From contig CANFFA010000061.1 in NCBI GenBank assembly GCA_947445425.1, positions 1 through 9,943 on the forward strand: a stretch of 9,943 nt of DNA, given 5' to 3'. Positions within the stretch are counted from its first letter, which is position 1. The number at the start of each line of letters is the position of its first letter. The translations under genes were made by a program, and so were the position numbers. Below the pieces are notes generated by a model. It was not told the DNA's origin. It searched no databases and saw only the letters and a program-made list of their open reading frames with translations. Below, in pieces: positions 1-7,163 of this stretch. Source of the DNA: Paludibacteraceae bacterium. Its GTDB lineage: Bacteria > Bacteroidota > Bacteroidia > Bacteroidales > Paludibacteraceae.

Positions 1-388
1 ACAGATATCCGCTATCCGTCCTTTCAGACAATTCAATATGAAGTTCCTTTGCACTATTTTGGATGAGAATACAGAGTCCTTCATTCAACGATTGAGCCGA
101 AGAACAATTTGTTTTTGAGATGTTGAGATTGATAACTGGATAGGATTTCCAATCATAAGGTAGGTCATATATTTTCAGCCCCTTAAAAAGCTCTTTATTC
201 CCCTTGAAAATATTCTTGAGAATAGAAACCGACAAGGATTTGCCAAACCTGCGAGGGCGGGATAGGAAAAAGATACCGTTTGGTTCACTAACCAGTCGGT
301 GAAAATAGTCGGTTTTATCAACATACAGATAATTTCCAGCTATCTTATTTTCAAATGTATAAGCACTTGTTGTTATAGGTTGGCGCAT
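1..388 (-). CDS. AAA-ATPase-like protein, N-terminal part (cut by window edge)
   Basis: Reading leftward from an ATG at 386-388, an open frame of 129 codons runs off the window at base 1 with no stop, so only the N-terminal part is seen. The protein shows the hallmarks of the AAA-ATPase-like family (PF09820 type) that is expanded in Bacteroidota: NYLYVDKTDYF at residues 19-29, then FLSRPRRFGKSLSVS at about 41-55, where PRRFGKS is the modified Walker A loop, then an ELFKGLKIYD stretch near 66-75 and a PVINLNIS strand near 84-91. Full-length members normally add a C-terminal PD-(D/E)XK nuclease-like domain, which here would lie outside the window. The cellular role of the family is not established. 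The gene follows the remnant at 482-742 on the same strand and has its own promoter candidate at 443-450. Family assignment is confident; function is not. Confidence 0.85.
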   Translation of the reverse strand, partial: MRQPITTSAYTFENKIAGNYLYVDKTDYFHRLVSEPNGIFFLSRPRRFGKSLSVSILKNIFKGNKELFKGLKIYDLPYDWKSYPVINLNISKTNCSSAQSLNEGLCILIQNSAKELHIELSERTDSGYL

Positions 389-442
389 AAATCAATGAAT
401 TAAATTTGTGATTTTTTGATGCTGTAAACATAAATAGTTTCG

Positions 443-471
443 CAAAGATAACACATTGCATTGCATAAACC
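443..471 (-). promoter_or_regulatory. Candidate Bacteroidota promoter for the AAA-ATPase-like gene
   Basis: On the minus strand TATCTTTG (443-450) matches the Bacteroidota -7 box TAnnTTTG exactly. The expected start of transcription near 436 would give a leader of about 48 bases before the ATG at 388. The -33 part is weak: only a GGTTT (467-471) lies roughly in place, with no clean TTTG. The call rests mainly on the -7 box and its position. Confidence 0.35.
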
Positions 472-481
472 TAAGTATTTG

Positions 482-742
482 TTATCGCACATTATCTGCC
501 GATTTCACTTCAATGGGGATACAATGACCATCGGATGTTTGACAAACAAAATCCACTTCCGCCTTCCCATCAGATTCCCAATAATACACTTCGAATTCAT
601 TCATTAAAAGTGCATTCGACACATAATTTTCAGCCAATACCCCTTTGATCTGATTTAAAACATCATTATTCGTGAGCAGAATTTTCGATGAAATCCCAAA
701 CTTAACCCGCAGTAAGCCAACATCACTTAAATACAATTTAAA
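482..742 (-). pseudogene. Remnant of a DUF4143 ATPase (C-terminal nuclease-like part only)
   Basis: About 87 codons resemble the DUF4143 domain (PF13635) that follows an AAA_14 ATPase domain in proteins of roughly 380-400 residues. Similarity begins at FKLYLSDVGLL, covers LAENYVSNALL and YYWESDGKAEVDFV, and ends at IPIEVKSADNVR. The D of EVDF with the ExK of IEVKS fits a PD-(D/E)XK-like active site. The whole ATPase part is missing: an in-frame TGA (746-748) lies just upstream of the similarity. The end is also lost, because TAA (482-484) falls where family members continue with a conserved tail. The only possible start inside is a TTG at 734-736. I read it as a decayed gene fragment. A short live protein cannot be excluded, since the remaining frame is clean and well conserved. 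Confidence 0.7.
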
Positions 743-778
743 AATTCAATATTAATTCTGTTGCAAAAACGCATAACA

Positions 779-809
779 CAAAGATAGCTTGTTTATTGAC
801 AATACACAA
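779..809 (-). promoter_or_regulatory. Candidate Bacteroidota promoter facing the DUF4143 remnant
   Basis: Minus-strand TATCTTTG (779-786) is an exact TAnnTTTG box, and TTG (807-809) lies 20 bases upstream, which is the normal spacing to the -33 element in this phylum. It reads toward the remnant at 482-742, about 37 bases further on. It could be the original promoter of a gene whose 5' part was deleted, or it could serve something else. No good ORF starts directly behind it: an ATG soon after gives only about 15 codons. Confidence 0.45.
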
Positions 810-920
810 GATTGAATAATTTTAAACTACGGCATACAATTTGCAATATCCATCAGTTGTTATTACACAGTGTCCCCCACTAATATTTTTAGCTTTAATT
901 CGAATTATCACTGCTAACCG

Positions 921-2876
921 TTAACTATTAACATACAACACCCGCTTCACCACATTTTTCATTCTTTGCATCAGCAATTCCGACCACCATTCTAATTTAT
1001 TATCCGTCCATCTTTGAGGGTGTGTTGTAATCATCATTACTTCCTGGGACGGATTAGTTTTCAACCAATTGATAAAATCAAATGTCGAATGAATATCAGG
1101 ACAAAGTGATAAAGAATTTAAACTAACATCAGACTTATCCCGAACCGTATATTTAGCACCATCCCACATACGAGCTGTATCTGTAAAATACATATGCTCT
1201 TCATTTAACTTATCGGACGACAGAAAATCGAAATAAGGTTCTCCGATAATTCCATAATCACGATAATTAAAGCTTTTCCAAATATCACGATTATCATATT
1301 TTGAAGAAGGACTACCGTGCATAGAGATGGTTTTTACTGGATAGAATTGACGGAAATAAGCCAATTGATTCTCGAAATGTACAATCGACTTCTGTAAATC
1401 ACCTTCAAAAATTGACAATTCCTCATAATGATAACCAACTTCATGACCAAGGGCAGCAATTGCTTTAATCACTTCTGGTTGATTACTTTCTGGAATTACT
1501 CGAAAATAATAACTGGCACGCATTCCCAGTTCTGCTTCAATCCTAGCAGTTCTTAAGGAGTGAGCAACTTTCAAATCAACATCATGTCTCAATATCACAT
1601 AACGCCCTTTTGCCCTACCTTCACACCAATCTTCAAATGTATAAGCATTATAACCTGCATCTTTTATAGCTTGTAAAAGTTGTTGATAACTGGAAGTAGT
1701 AAAATCTTTATTAGAAGATAAAATTGGAGAGATTATTGAAGCAGTAGAAACATGAGTTGATTCAGAATATTGAGAATTAGCTTTGAAACAATTCTGAAAA
1801 TTTGAATCTACTTTCATTATGTCGGCACTCGAAGGATAATTTTCGATAAACCAAACCATAAAGGCTGACACATCAATTTTTTCTGAAAGCATTTTTTGTC
1901 TTCGTTCTTGAAAAACCGATTTTAAATTCTCAATCTTTAATAGTTCAGCTAAAATTCCAAATAATTTGGCTTGGTGGTTGGCTTTCACTCCATAAGTCAA
2001 ATGATAAGAATGTTCTAATTCCTCAAGAACACTAATTCTTCCTGCAAAATCACTAAAACGTATCGATGGGACACCTAACATCGCTGCCTCAACTGACATA
2101 CTCTGACTATCTGAAATCAAAAGTGAGGCAAAGTACAACACATGATGTATATCTATCGGATTTATTTTAAGTTCATAGGGTAGTAAACTCTCATCTATTT
2201 GACTTTCACTACTAACTAAAACCTTATAACCAGCAAGTTCAATTTTCGCTATAATACTTTTAACTAAAATCAAATTCAGGCCCTTAATTCCAAGATCATG
2301 GTGTGCAACTAATTGACTGATTCGGATGATGCAAAAATTATTCGTTTGTATATATTTATGTAAAATATTGATGTCAGGAAAAAACTGATTGGGATGTAAA
2401 TAGGCCAATTTCATATAGCCTTGATATGAAATTTTCTTCTTTTCCCATTTTCCCACTTTACATGGATACGGAGTTATAATATTCTTTGTAAAAGGGAAAG
2501 TAATACGAGAAAGTCTTTCAACGACATCATAGTCATCTTCTAAAGTTGTAAATGCTGGACGACGCAATAAGTAGCCAGCTTGTGCTATAGATGCATCAGT
2601 AGTGCCAAGCAAAACATCTGCATCAAACTTTTTCGCAATTTTGTATACTTGAAAAGTACGCAAAATACTTGCATAAAACATTGATAATTTACTATATTTC
2701 CTAATTTTAATTTGAATATTAATACTATCAAATTTACTTTTCTCGACTAAATCTTGTAATATATCCTTCGTCTTATAAAGAACGATTATTCTGTGTCCAT
2801 TGAGAGTCAATTGTTGAATGATACTGTTATAAAAATAAAATTGTGCTGGGTGCCCTAGATATATGATAATTTTCAT
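921..2876 (-). CDS. DUF354 GT-B-like domain fused to NodB-like polysaccharide deacetylase
   Basis: This 651-residue protein has two parts. Residues 1 to about 362 form a DUF354-type (PF04007) GT-B-like fold: the N-terminal YLGHPAQFYF motif (6-15), TLEDDYD (111-117), KLAYLHPNQF (156-165), AHHDLGIKGL (191-200) and a DSQSMSVEAAMLGVPS stretch (256-271) typical of nucleotide-sugar binding loops. A Ser/Thr-rich linker follows (about 365-397). Residues of about 398-650 resemble the NodB/CE4 superfamily: RHDVD (430-434), HEVGYHYE (478-485, metal-type histidines 478 and 483), SMHGSP (518-523) and TTHPQRW (617-623). The first half is paralogous to the neighbouring gene at 2890-3981, which ends where the fusion linker begins. 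The likely role is to make or transfer a sugar and remove an acetyl group from it or from the growing glycan, in the cytoplasm since no signal peptide is visible. The donor and the deacetylation substrate cannot be read from the sequence. ATG at 2874-2876 starts on the conserved MKIIIYLGHP. Last gene of the operon, 13 bases after the previous one. Confidence 0.8.
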   Translation of the reverse strand: MKIIIYLGHPAQFYFYNSIIQQLTLNGHRIIVLYKTKDILQDLVEKSKFDSINIQIKIRKYSKLSMFYASILRTFQVYKIAKKFDADVLLGTTDASIAQAGYLLRRPAFTTLEDDYDVVERLSRITFPFTKNIITPYPCKVGKWEKKKISYQGYMKLAYLHPNQFFPDINILHKYIQTNNFCIIRISQLVAHHDLGIKGLNLILVKSIIAKIELAGYKVLVSSESQIDESLLPYELKINPIDIHHVLYFASLLISDSQSMSVEAAMLGVPSIRFSDFAGRISVLEELEHSYHLTYGVKANHQAKLFGILAELLKIENLKSVFQERRQKMLSEKIDVSAFMVWFIENYPSSADIMKVDSNFQNCFKANSQYSESTHVSTASIISPILSSNKDFTTSSYQQLLQAIKDAGYNAYTFEDWCEGRAKGRYVILRHDVDLKVAHSLRTARIEAELGMRASYYFRVIPESNQPEVIKAIAALGHEVGYHYEELSIFEGDLQKSIVHFENQLAYFRQFYPVKTISMHGSPSSKYDNRDIWKSFNYRDYGIIGEPYFDFLSSDKLNEEHMYFTDTARMWDGAKYTVRDKSDVSLNSLSLCPDIHSTFDFINWLKTNPSQEVMMITTHPQRWTDNKLEWWSELLMQRMKNVVKRVLYVNS

Positions 2877-2889
2877 TGAAATATAACTA

Positions 2890-3981
2890 TTATATGTTAA
2901 TAAAACACTCTTGATAAGACGGATTCTCCTTCATAATTTTCACACTTTCAGGAAAGTGCTCAACAAACCAAACATAAAAAGCACTCACATCAATCTTATC
3001 TGAAAGCAATCGATTTCTATTTAGGGCAAAATTAGATTTCACATTATCAATGCTCAACAATTCCTCCATTTTAGAAAAAAAAGCATCAAATTGGTCTGGC
3101 AAAAACGAATAGCAAAGTTGATATTTATCTTCCAATTCATTTGGAACTGATAATTTACCTGCAAAACTATTACATTTTAATGCTGGTGTTCCTAGAACTG
3201 CTGCTTCAGAAGTCATTGTCTGACTATCACCTATCAACATAGTCGCAAAATAGATGAGTGAGTGTATCTTCTCTGGAGAAAGAAGCAATTGATATTTCTT
3301 AAATTCAGCATCAATATTTTTTTCAGTAGTAATAAATACCTTCCCCTTTTTCTCTAAATAAGCAATGATTTGACGCTTATTCTCAATAGACAAACCTTGA
3401 ACACCCACATCATGATGGGCTTTAAAGGCATTAAAACGAAGCACAAAATAGACATCTCCCTCCTTCAAACCAATTTCAGACAATACAGAAACATTAGGAG
3501 TAAACCAATTAGGATGCAAATAGGCCAATTCATGAAAACCGTGATACTGCACCAGTTTCTTGCTTGCCCTTTTTGCACAGGCAGGACTCAAAATGACATC
3601 ACAATAAGGATGAGCATATTTCACAAATAATGGTTCTAAATCATCATCATCATCATCTAAAATTATGGAATGCATGCTCGATAACTTTGAGATATGGGCT
3701 AGCGTAAGGGATGAACTAAAACCGAGGTCAATTCTTTTCGTAAAAACTAACCACCAGACTTTGAAATTATAACCTACTTGCAACAATGCTTTTCCAATAA
3801 TCGAATCTTTTTTCCCGCCCAAATGTATATAGGGAATTTGATACTTTTCCAGCAGAACAATGGCAGAAGGAATATCCTTAACCGTAACAAACACTTTGTG
3901 ACCCCTTTTTATTAATTCAAAATAAGTATTCTTCAGCAAGTGTACATGGGCAGGATGAGCAATATCCATTAATACTCTCAT
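2890..3981 (-). CDS. DUF354 GT-B-like protein, possible glycosyltransferase
   Basis: This 363-residue protein is a stand-alone DUF354 member of usual length for the family. It starts MRVLMDIAHPAHVH (the HPAHV motif of the family, 9-13) and carries ELAYLHPNWF (151-160), AHHDVGVQGL (188-197) and GDSQTMTSEAAVLGTPA (251-267). No membrane segment or signal is seen, so it should act at the cytoplasmic face. The family has a GT-B fold related to UDP-GlcNAc 2-epimerases and GT-B glycosyltransferases; which activity applies is unknown. It shares motif order and a very similar C-terminal stretch (LSDKIDVSAFYVWFVE versus LSEKIDVSAFMVWFIE) with the first half of the downstream fusion, so the pair are tandem paralogues. 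Odd detail: six consecutive aspartates (109-114) encoded by a perfect GAT repeat. It is 13 bases upstream of the fusion gene and 52 bases downstream of the FemAB-like gene, consistent with one transcript. Confidence 0.8.
   Translation of the reverse strand: MRVLMDIAHPAHVHLLKNTYFELIKRGHKVFVTVKDIPSAIVLLEKYQIPYIHLGGKKDSIIGKALLQVGYNFKVWWLVFTKRIDLGFSSSLTLAHISKLSSMHSIILDDDDDDLEPLFVKYAHPYCDVILSPACAKRASKKLVQYHGFHELAYLHPNWFTPNVSVLSEIGLKEGDVYFVLRFNAFKAHHDVGVQGLSIENKRQIIAYLEKKGKVFITTEKNIDAEFKKYQLLLSPEKIHSLIYFATMLIGDSQTMTSEAAVLGTPALKCNSFAGKLSVPNELEDKYQLCYSFLPDQFDAFFSKMEELLSIDNVKSNFALNRNRLLSDKIDVSAFYVWFVEHFPESVKIMKENPSYQECFINI
3640..3657 (-). repeat. In-frame (GAT)6 trinucleotide repeat
   Basis: Six perfect ATC units on the plus strand (GAT on the coding strand) encode Asp109-Asp114 of the DUF354 protein. 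The paralogous fusion protein has only LEDDYD at the matching place, without a repeat. Slippage here would add or remove aspartates without breaking the frame. Confidence 0.9.
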
Positions 3982-4033
3982 AATAAATTAATTAGCAATA
4001 AACGTTTCGTGAATTCAAACAAAAAGTATTTAT

Positions 4034-5038
4034 TCATCCTGATTTTCTCATCTTTAATTTTTGAACGATATATTTTCCTAACGAATACAAATATGGTCTA
4101 CAAACAAACAAAAAACGCCCATATTCCACTAAGTTACCTCCGAATTCGGCTTTAAAATCACGAACACCATATTCAACACCTGGCTTACCTGCCCCCATGA
4201 AGTCAAATTGAACTAAATTATTATCAACCGCATATTCAATGCCTGCCCAAGTTGCCAATATGGAGGGATAAACGTTTTTGTATTTTCGGTCTTCCCCACA
4301 TACAAACCACTCATAGATTATTTTATTTGATAAAATTACAAAGACCCCTCCACCAACAATTTTGTTTTGATATCGTACAAGCAAAATTTTTGCAGATGGA
4401 CATAATAATAATTTCTCGAAAAATTCAAAAGGAAATAATGGAGTTTTAACTTTTGTCAAATATAGCTCTCGTAACAATTCATAAAACTCTTTAACATCAT
4501 TGATTGTTTTTGCGATTTCCCATTCAGCTCCTTCTTTCTTAGATAATTTTATATATCTTCTTTTATTTGGCTTTAAACTGCTCAAGGCAAATTCTAAATT
4601 ATTGATAGGTAGGTGAAAATTTAAATGCGATTGATATTCAAAACCTGATGCATTGAACATTGGTCGAAACTGTTGATAGTCGTTGTAATTTCTAATCTCT
4701 AGATATATAGCTTTGCGAGAAAGTTCTTGGGTAGCAAATTTCAATAATTGTTGTAAAGTATTGAATGAAATTTGGCTATCTAACAATAATCCACCTGGAA
4801 CAATAGCACGTCTACTAAAAAATTGCTTTATCAAATTTCCATCTGCAATTATATAACCACACATTATTCCAACTAGTTTTTCATTTTCGGAAACACCAAA
4901 AACAAATGGTTTTAAAAATGAAAGTGAGGCATAAAAATCATAACATTCGGGAGATTGAAAAAATGAGGCGGTGGGTGATTGGGCAAGTAAATCAGACCAT
5001 TGAAGTGGATTTATATCTGTTACAGAGGTCAATATCAT
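4034..5038 (-). CDS. FemAB-like / GNAT-type acyltransferase of a glycan cluster
   Basis: This 334-residue protein fits the FemAB-like acetyltransferase group (Acetyltransf_6, PF13480 type). Visible marks are SFFQSPECYDFY near the start (25-36), a basic PNKRRYIKLSKKEG stretch (157-170), IVGGGVFVIL (227-236), IYEWFVCGEDRKY (241-253) with PSILATW (258-264), and the closing block FDFMGAGKPGVEYGVRDFK (278-296) followed by AEFGG. These are the typical order and spacing of the two GNAT-like halves. Family members transfer acyl or aminoacyl groups; in polysaccharide loci they are thought to decorate an amino sugar or lipid-linked intermediate. The actual donor is not visible. No signal peptide or membrane segment is evident. 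ATG at 5036-5038 is the natural start, giving MILTSVTDI. It lies 75 bases after the GT4 gene and 52 bases before the DUF354 gene, all on one strand, so it is probably cotranscribed. Confidence 0.82.
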   Translation of the reverse strand: MILTSVTDINPLQWSDLLAQSPTASFFQSPECYDFYASLSFLKPFVFGVSENEKLVGIMCGYIIADGNLIKQFFSRRAIVPGGLLLDSQISFNTLQQLLKFATQELSRKAIYLEIRNYNDYQQFRPMFNASGFEYQSHLNFHLPINNLEFALSSLKPNKRRYIKLSKKEGAEWEIAKTINDVKEFYELLRELYLTKVKTPLFPFEFFEKLLLCPSAKILLVRYQNKIVGGGVFVILSNKIIYEWFVCGEDRKYKNVYPSILATWAGIEYAVDNNLVQFDFMGAGKPGVEYGVRDFKAEFGGNLVEYGRFLFVCRPYLYSLGKYIVQKLKMRKSG

Positions 5039-5113
5039 AGTAAGTGTATTCAGTTAACAATTTTCGTTTGTGATGAATTGGATTATATGGTATAATGCTA
5101 AATTTGAGTAAGA

Positions 5114-6052
5114 TTAATCAATTATTGTATCCATTCTGTTCAAAATTAAAGTGCGATAGACTGCCAATACCTTTCCAGAAATCGTAGTTGCATCCAATCC
5201 CAATTGAAAAATCCGTAACCTTCCCTCGGTACGTTTACCAGCCTGTAGTACTATTTGAAGTTGATTAGAAAGTTCAAAAGCATCATAGGTAGCAATTCGA
5301 CATCCCAGCACACCTTGTACTATTTCAGAGACATCCCCAACGGGTACAGATACAATTGGACAATTACAAGCCATGGCCTCCTTAATAAATTGTGGAGAGC
5401 CTTCTGTCAGACTTGTCATTAACACAGCATCTACTGCATTCATCAACAACACAACCTGTTCACGAGTATAGCCCTTTAACTCCAATAAAATGACATTGGG
5501 TAATAATTCTACAGCTGCTTGAGCTAGTTTTGCATTCTTAACCGGATTTTGAAATGCTCCTGCAAACAATACATATTTGACACTTAATTCTAAGCCCAAT
5601 TCCCTTCTTGCAAAATCCTTTTCAATGGGCTGAAACAAATCAGTATTCACACCACAAGGTAGAAAGGATTGTTTGTTAGAAATTCCAACTTTTTGTCTAT
5701 TCCTCTCAGAAACAAAAATACTATGAAAAGATAGCTTTGAAGCTAAAAGTGAAAAGGGATAAATTCTAGGGTCATTAATATCACTTCCGTGAAAAGTCGT
5801 CACTACAGGTATTGAAAACTGAAGATTAGCCAATAAACCTGACAAACCATAATGTGCGTGAATCAACTTTGGTTGAAAGCTTTTAATTCTAATTAAGAAA
5901 GATTTTCTTTCTCCTAGGTAACCAAATAAGCCTTTGTGCTTAATATAGAAATAGTCAATCTCAGCTCCTGAAGATTGAAGACTTTCTACTTGCTCAAGTA
6001 TAAAGGGGGCAACGGAACCTGAATTTAGACTACATACTATTAATATTTTCAT
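5114..6052 (-). CDS. Glycosyltransferase family 4 (GT-B fold)
   Basis: This 312-residue protein has the layout of a GT4 retaining glycosyltransferase: MKILIVCSLNSGSVAPFI at the N-terminus, LIHAHYGLSG (63-72), VVTTFHGSDIND (83-94), LPCGVNTDLF (131-140) at the start of the donor-binding half, then SLTEGSPQFIKEAMAC (214-229). That last stretch contains the E-x7-E motif (Glu217 and Glu225) that binds the nucleotide sugar. It is somewhat shorter than the common 350-400 residues, but both Rossmann halves and the key motifs are present, so it looks complete. It should transfer a sugar from a nucleotide donor to a lipid-linked glycan intermediate at the inner face of the membrane; specificity cannot be read. 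The gene begins 40 bases from the left end of the outer insertion sequence, which now separates it from its former upstream neighbour at 8453-9862. Its own promoter, if any, is not obvious. Confidence 0.9.
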   Translation of the reverse strand: MKILIVCSLNSGSVAPFILEQVESLQSSGAEIDYFYIKHKGLFGYLGERKSFLIRIKSFQPKLIHAHYGLSGLLANLQFSIPVVTTFHGSDINDPRIYPFSLLASKLSFHSIFVSERNRQKVGISNKQSFLPCGVNTDLFQPIEKDFARRELGLELSVKYVLFAGAFQNPVKNAKLAQAAVELLPNVILLELKGYTREQVVLLMNAVDAVLMTSLTEGSPQFIKEAMACNCPIVSVPVGDVSEIVQGVLGCRIATYDAFELSNQLQIVLQAGKRTEGRLRIFQLGLDATTISGKVLAVYRTLILNRMDTIID

Positions 6053-6085
6053 TTTTAAATTCCGCCGATTTTAAACCTAAATCCC

Positions 6086-6092
6086 CAATTAT
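6086..6092. repeat. Left copy of the 7-bp target duplication (CAATTAT) of the outer IS
   Basis: CAATTAT immediately precedes the left inverted repeat of the outer element and recurs exactly after its right end at 8430-8436. Bases on either side differ, so the repeat is exactly 7 bp. This fits a target-site duplication and fixes the element boundaries. Confidence 0.8.
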
Positions 6093-6105
6093 CAATAGTG
6101 GTTAG
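6093..6105 (+). repeat. Left terminal inverted repeat of the outer IS
   Basis: CAATAGTGGTTAG pairs with the reverse complement of 8416-8429 (CAATAGTGAGTTAG). The first eight bases are identical, and the next five match if one extra A is allowed in the right copy. The repeat is short and imperfect, but its position next to the target duplication supports it. Confidence 0.7.
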
Positions 6106-6152
6106 TTTTTTAGTTAAATAATTTATATTCAATCAATTATCTTGCATTTAAA

Positions 6153-6184
6153 TTTGGTTAACTCCCTGAAAATCAGTATCTTTA
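6153..6184 (+). promoter_or_regulatory. Promoter of the outer IS transposase
   Basis: TTTG (6153-6156) is followed after exactly 20 bases by TATCTTTA (6177-6184), one base from the Bacteroidota -7 consensus TAnnTTTG. Transcription would start near 6190, about 20 bases before the transposase ATG at 6211. The element thus brings its own promoter, reading against the surrounding operon. Confidence 0.65.
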
Positions 6185-6210
6185 TAGATTATACCACTAA
6201 TTTATAAGAT

Positions 6211-7110
6211 ATGATTTTCACAGAAGTTAACACTTTTTCTTCGATTGTTAGTAGTGCATTTAGCGGTCTATCCATCAACAAATGGCGACGTGACTTTCTA
6301 CTAGAAATCTTTATGTTGTATCTGGTTATTCCAGGTCGTATTAATTTCAAACAAATGAGCAGATATAGCGAGTATTGTGAACAACGCTTTCGAAACCAGT
6401 TCAAAGAAAAATTTGATTTCATTGCATTCAATACATCTCTAATAAGTCCTGTTATTGGCAAACGTGTTGCTCTTGCTTTTGACCCAAGTCACATTGATAA
6501 ATCAGGAGATAAAACTCCTTTTCTTGGCTATTTTTGGTCTGGCTCTGATCAATGTACAAAGAAGGGTCTTGAGATCTCTCAAATCGCTTTAATTGAAATA
6601 GACCTAAACCAAGGTTTCCATTTAGAGGCCGTTCAAACTGTCCCTGTTAAAACCTTAAAAATGGCAGACCTTTCTTTGTGTCAATGGTATGCACATTCGA
6701 TTTGTTCTAGGAAAGAGGAATTACAAAAGATATCAAATCTTGTTGTAGCCGATGCCTTCTTTTCAAAAACAACATTCATTCAACCACTTATGGCTAATGG
6801 TTTTCATATTATTTCCAAATTTAGAGGTGATGCATACTTACGCTATAAGTTTACTGGCCAATACTCTGGCAGCGGAAGACCCACGCAATTCGCTGGAAAA
6901 ATCAATCTCAAAGAATTAGATATGGACGTCTTTACAAAAATTGATTTCAATGACAGTACTGAAGCATATTATGCCATTGTAAACTCAAAATCACTCAAAA
7001 CAGACATTCTCTTAGTTATCGAGCGAACAACGAACGAAAACGGAAAAATAACACAACGTCTAATTTTCTCAACAGAAACAAGTATGGATGCATTTGAGGT
7101 TTTAGAGTAG
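6211..7110 (+). pseudogene. Outer IS4-like transposase, N-terminal part (interrupted)
   Basis: This 299-codon piece carries the first two catalytic aspartates of an IS4-type DDE transposase: Asp91 in LAFDPSHIDKSG (88-99) and Asp181 in VVADAFFSK (178-186). It lacks the glutamate. The frame ends at TAG (7108-7110), which is not a natural stop: the T belongs to the host gene and the AG is the tip of the inner element. Removing the inner IS plus one AGT makes codon 300 TAT and continues the frame into 8079-8402, giving 406 residues. The ATG at 6211 sits about 20 bases behind the likely transcription start. Any protein made now should be inactive because the catalytic glutamate (residue 308) is encoded beyond the insertion. 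Confidence 0.9.
7106..7108. repeat. 3-bp target duplication (AGT) of the inner IS, left copy
   Basis: AGT here and at 8077-8079 flank the inner element. Alternative boundaries giving a TA or TAG duplication leave a stop codon in the reconstructed outer transposase. Only removal equivalent to one AGT restores the frame (GAG TAT TAT CAC), so this choice is supported by function as well as by repeat structure. Confidence 0.75.
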
Positions 7111-7125
7111 GCATTATATAAGTTG
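7109..7125 (+). repeat. Left terminal inverted repeat of the inner IS
   Basis: AGGCATTATATAAGTTG matches the reverse complement of the right end, AGACATTATATAAGTTG, at 16 of 17 positions (third base G versus A). Confidence 0.87.
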
Positions 7126-7155
7126 TAAGTATTTGAAATAATTGTTGTTACTTTG
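7123..7155 (+). promoter_or_regulatory. Possible promoter of the inner IS transposase
   Basis: TTACTTTG (7148-7155) differs from TAnnTTTG at the second base, and TTG (7123-7125) lies 22 bases upstream, slightly long. If used, transcription would begin almost at the ATG (7164), giving a nearly leaderless message. The match is weak. Confidence 0.3.
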
Positions 7156-7163
7156 TCGTAAAA

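Noticed and set aside
840..920. Rho-independent terminator after the last glycan gene
   Set aside because: I found no GC-rich stem followed by a T run on the minus strand; only short AT-rich palindromes are present.
3370..3630. Plus-strand open frame inside the DUF354 gene
   Set aside because: No recognisable domain, and it lies entirely opposite a well-supported coding sequence. Similar antisense frames at 4252-4449, 6189-6461, 6969-7169, 7631-7963 and 9064-9258 are rejected for the same reason.
7108..7110. TAG as a natural stop giving a 299-residue transposase
   Set aside because: The stop spans the junction between host DNA and the inner IS tip, and the frame continues as a canonical transposase after excision, so it is an insertion artefact.
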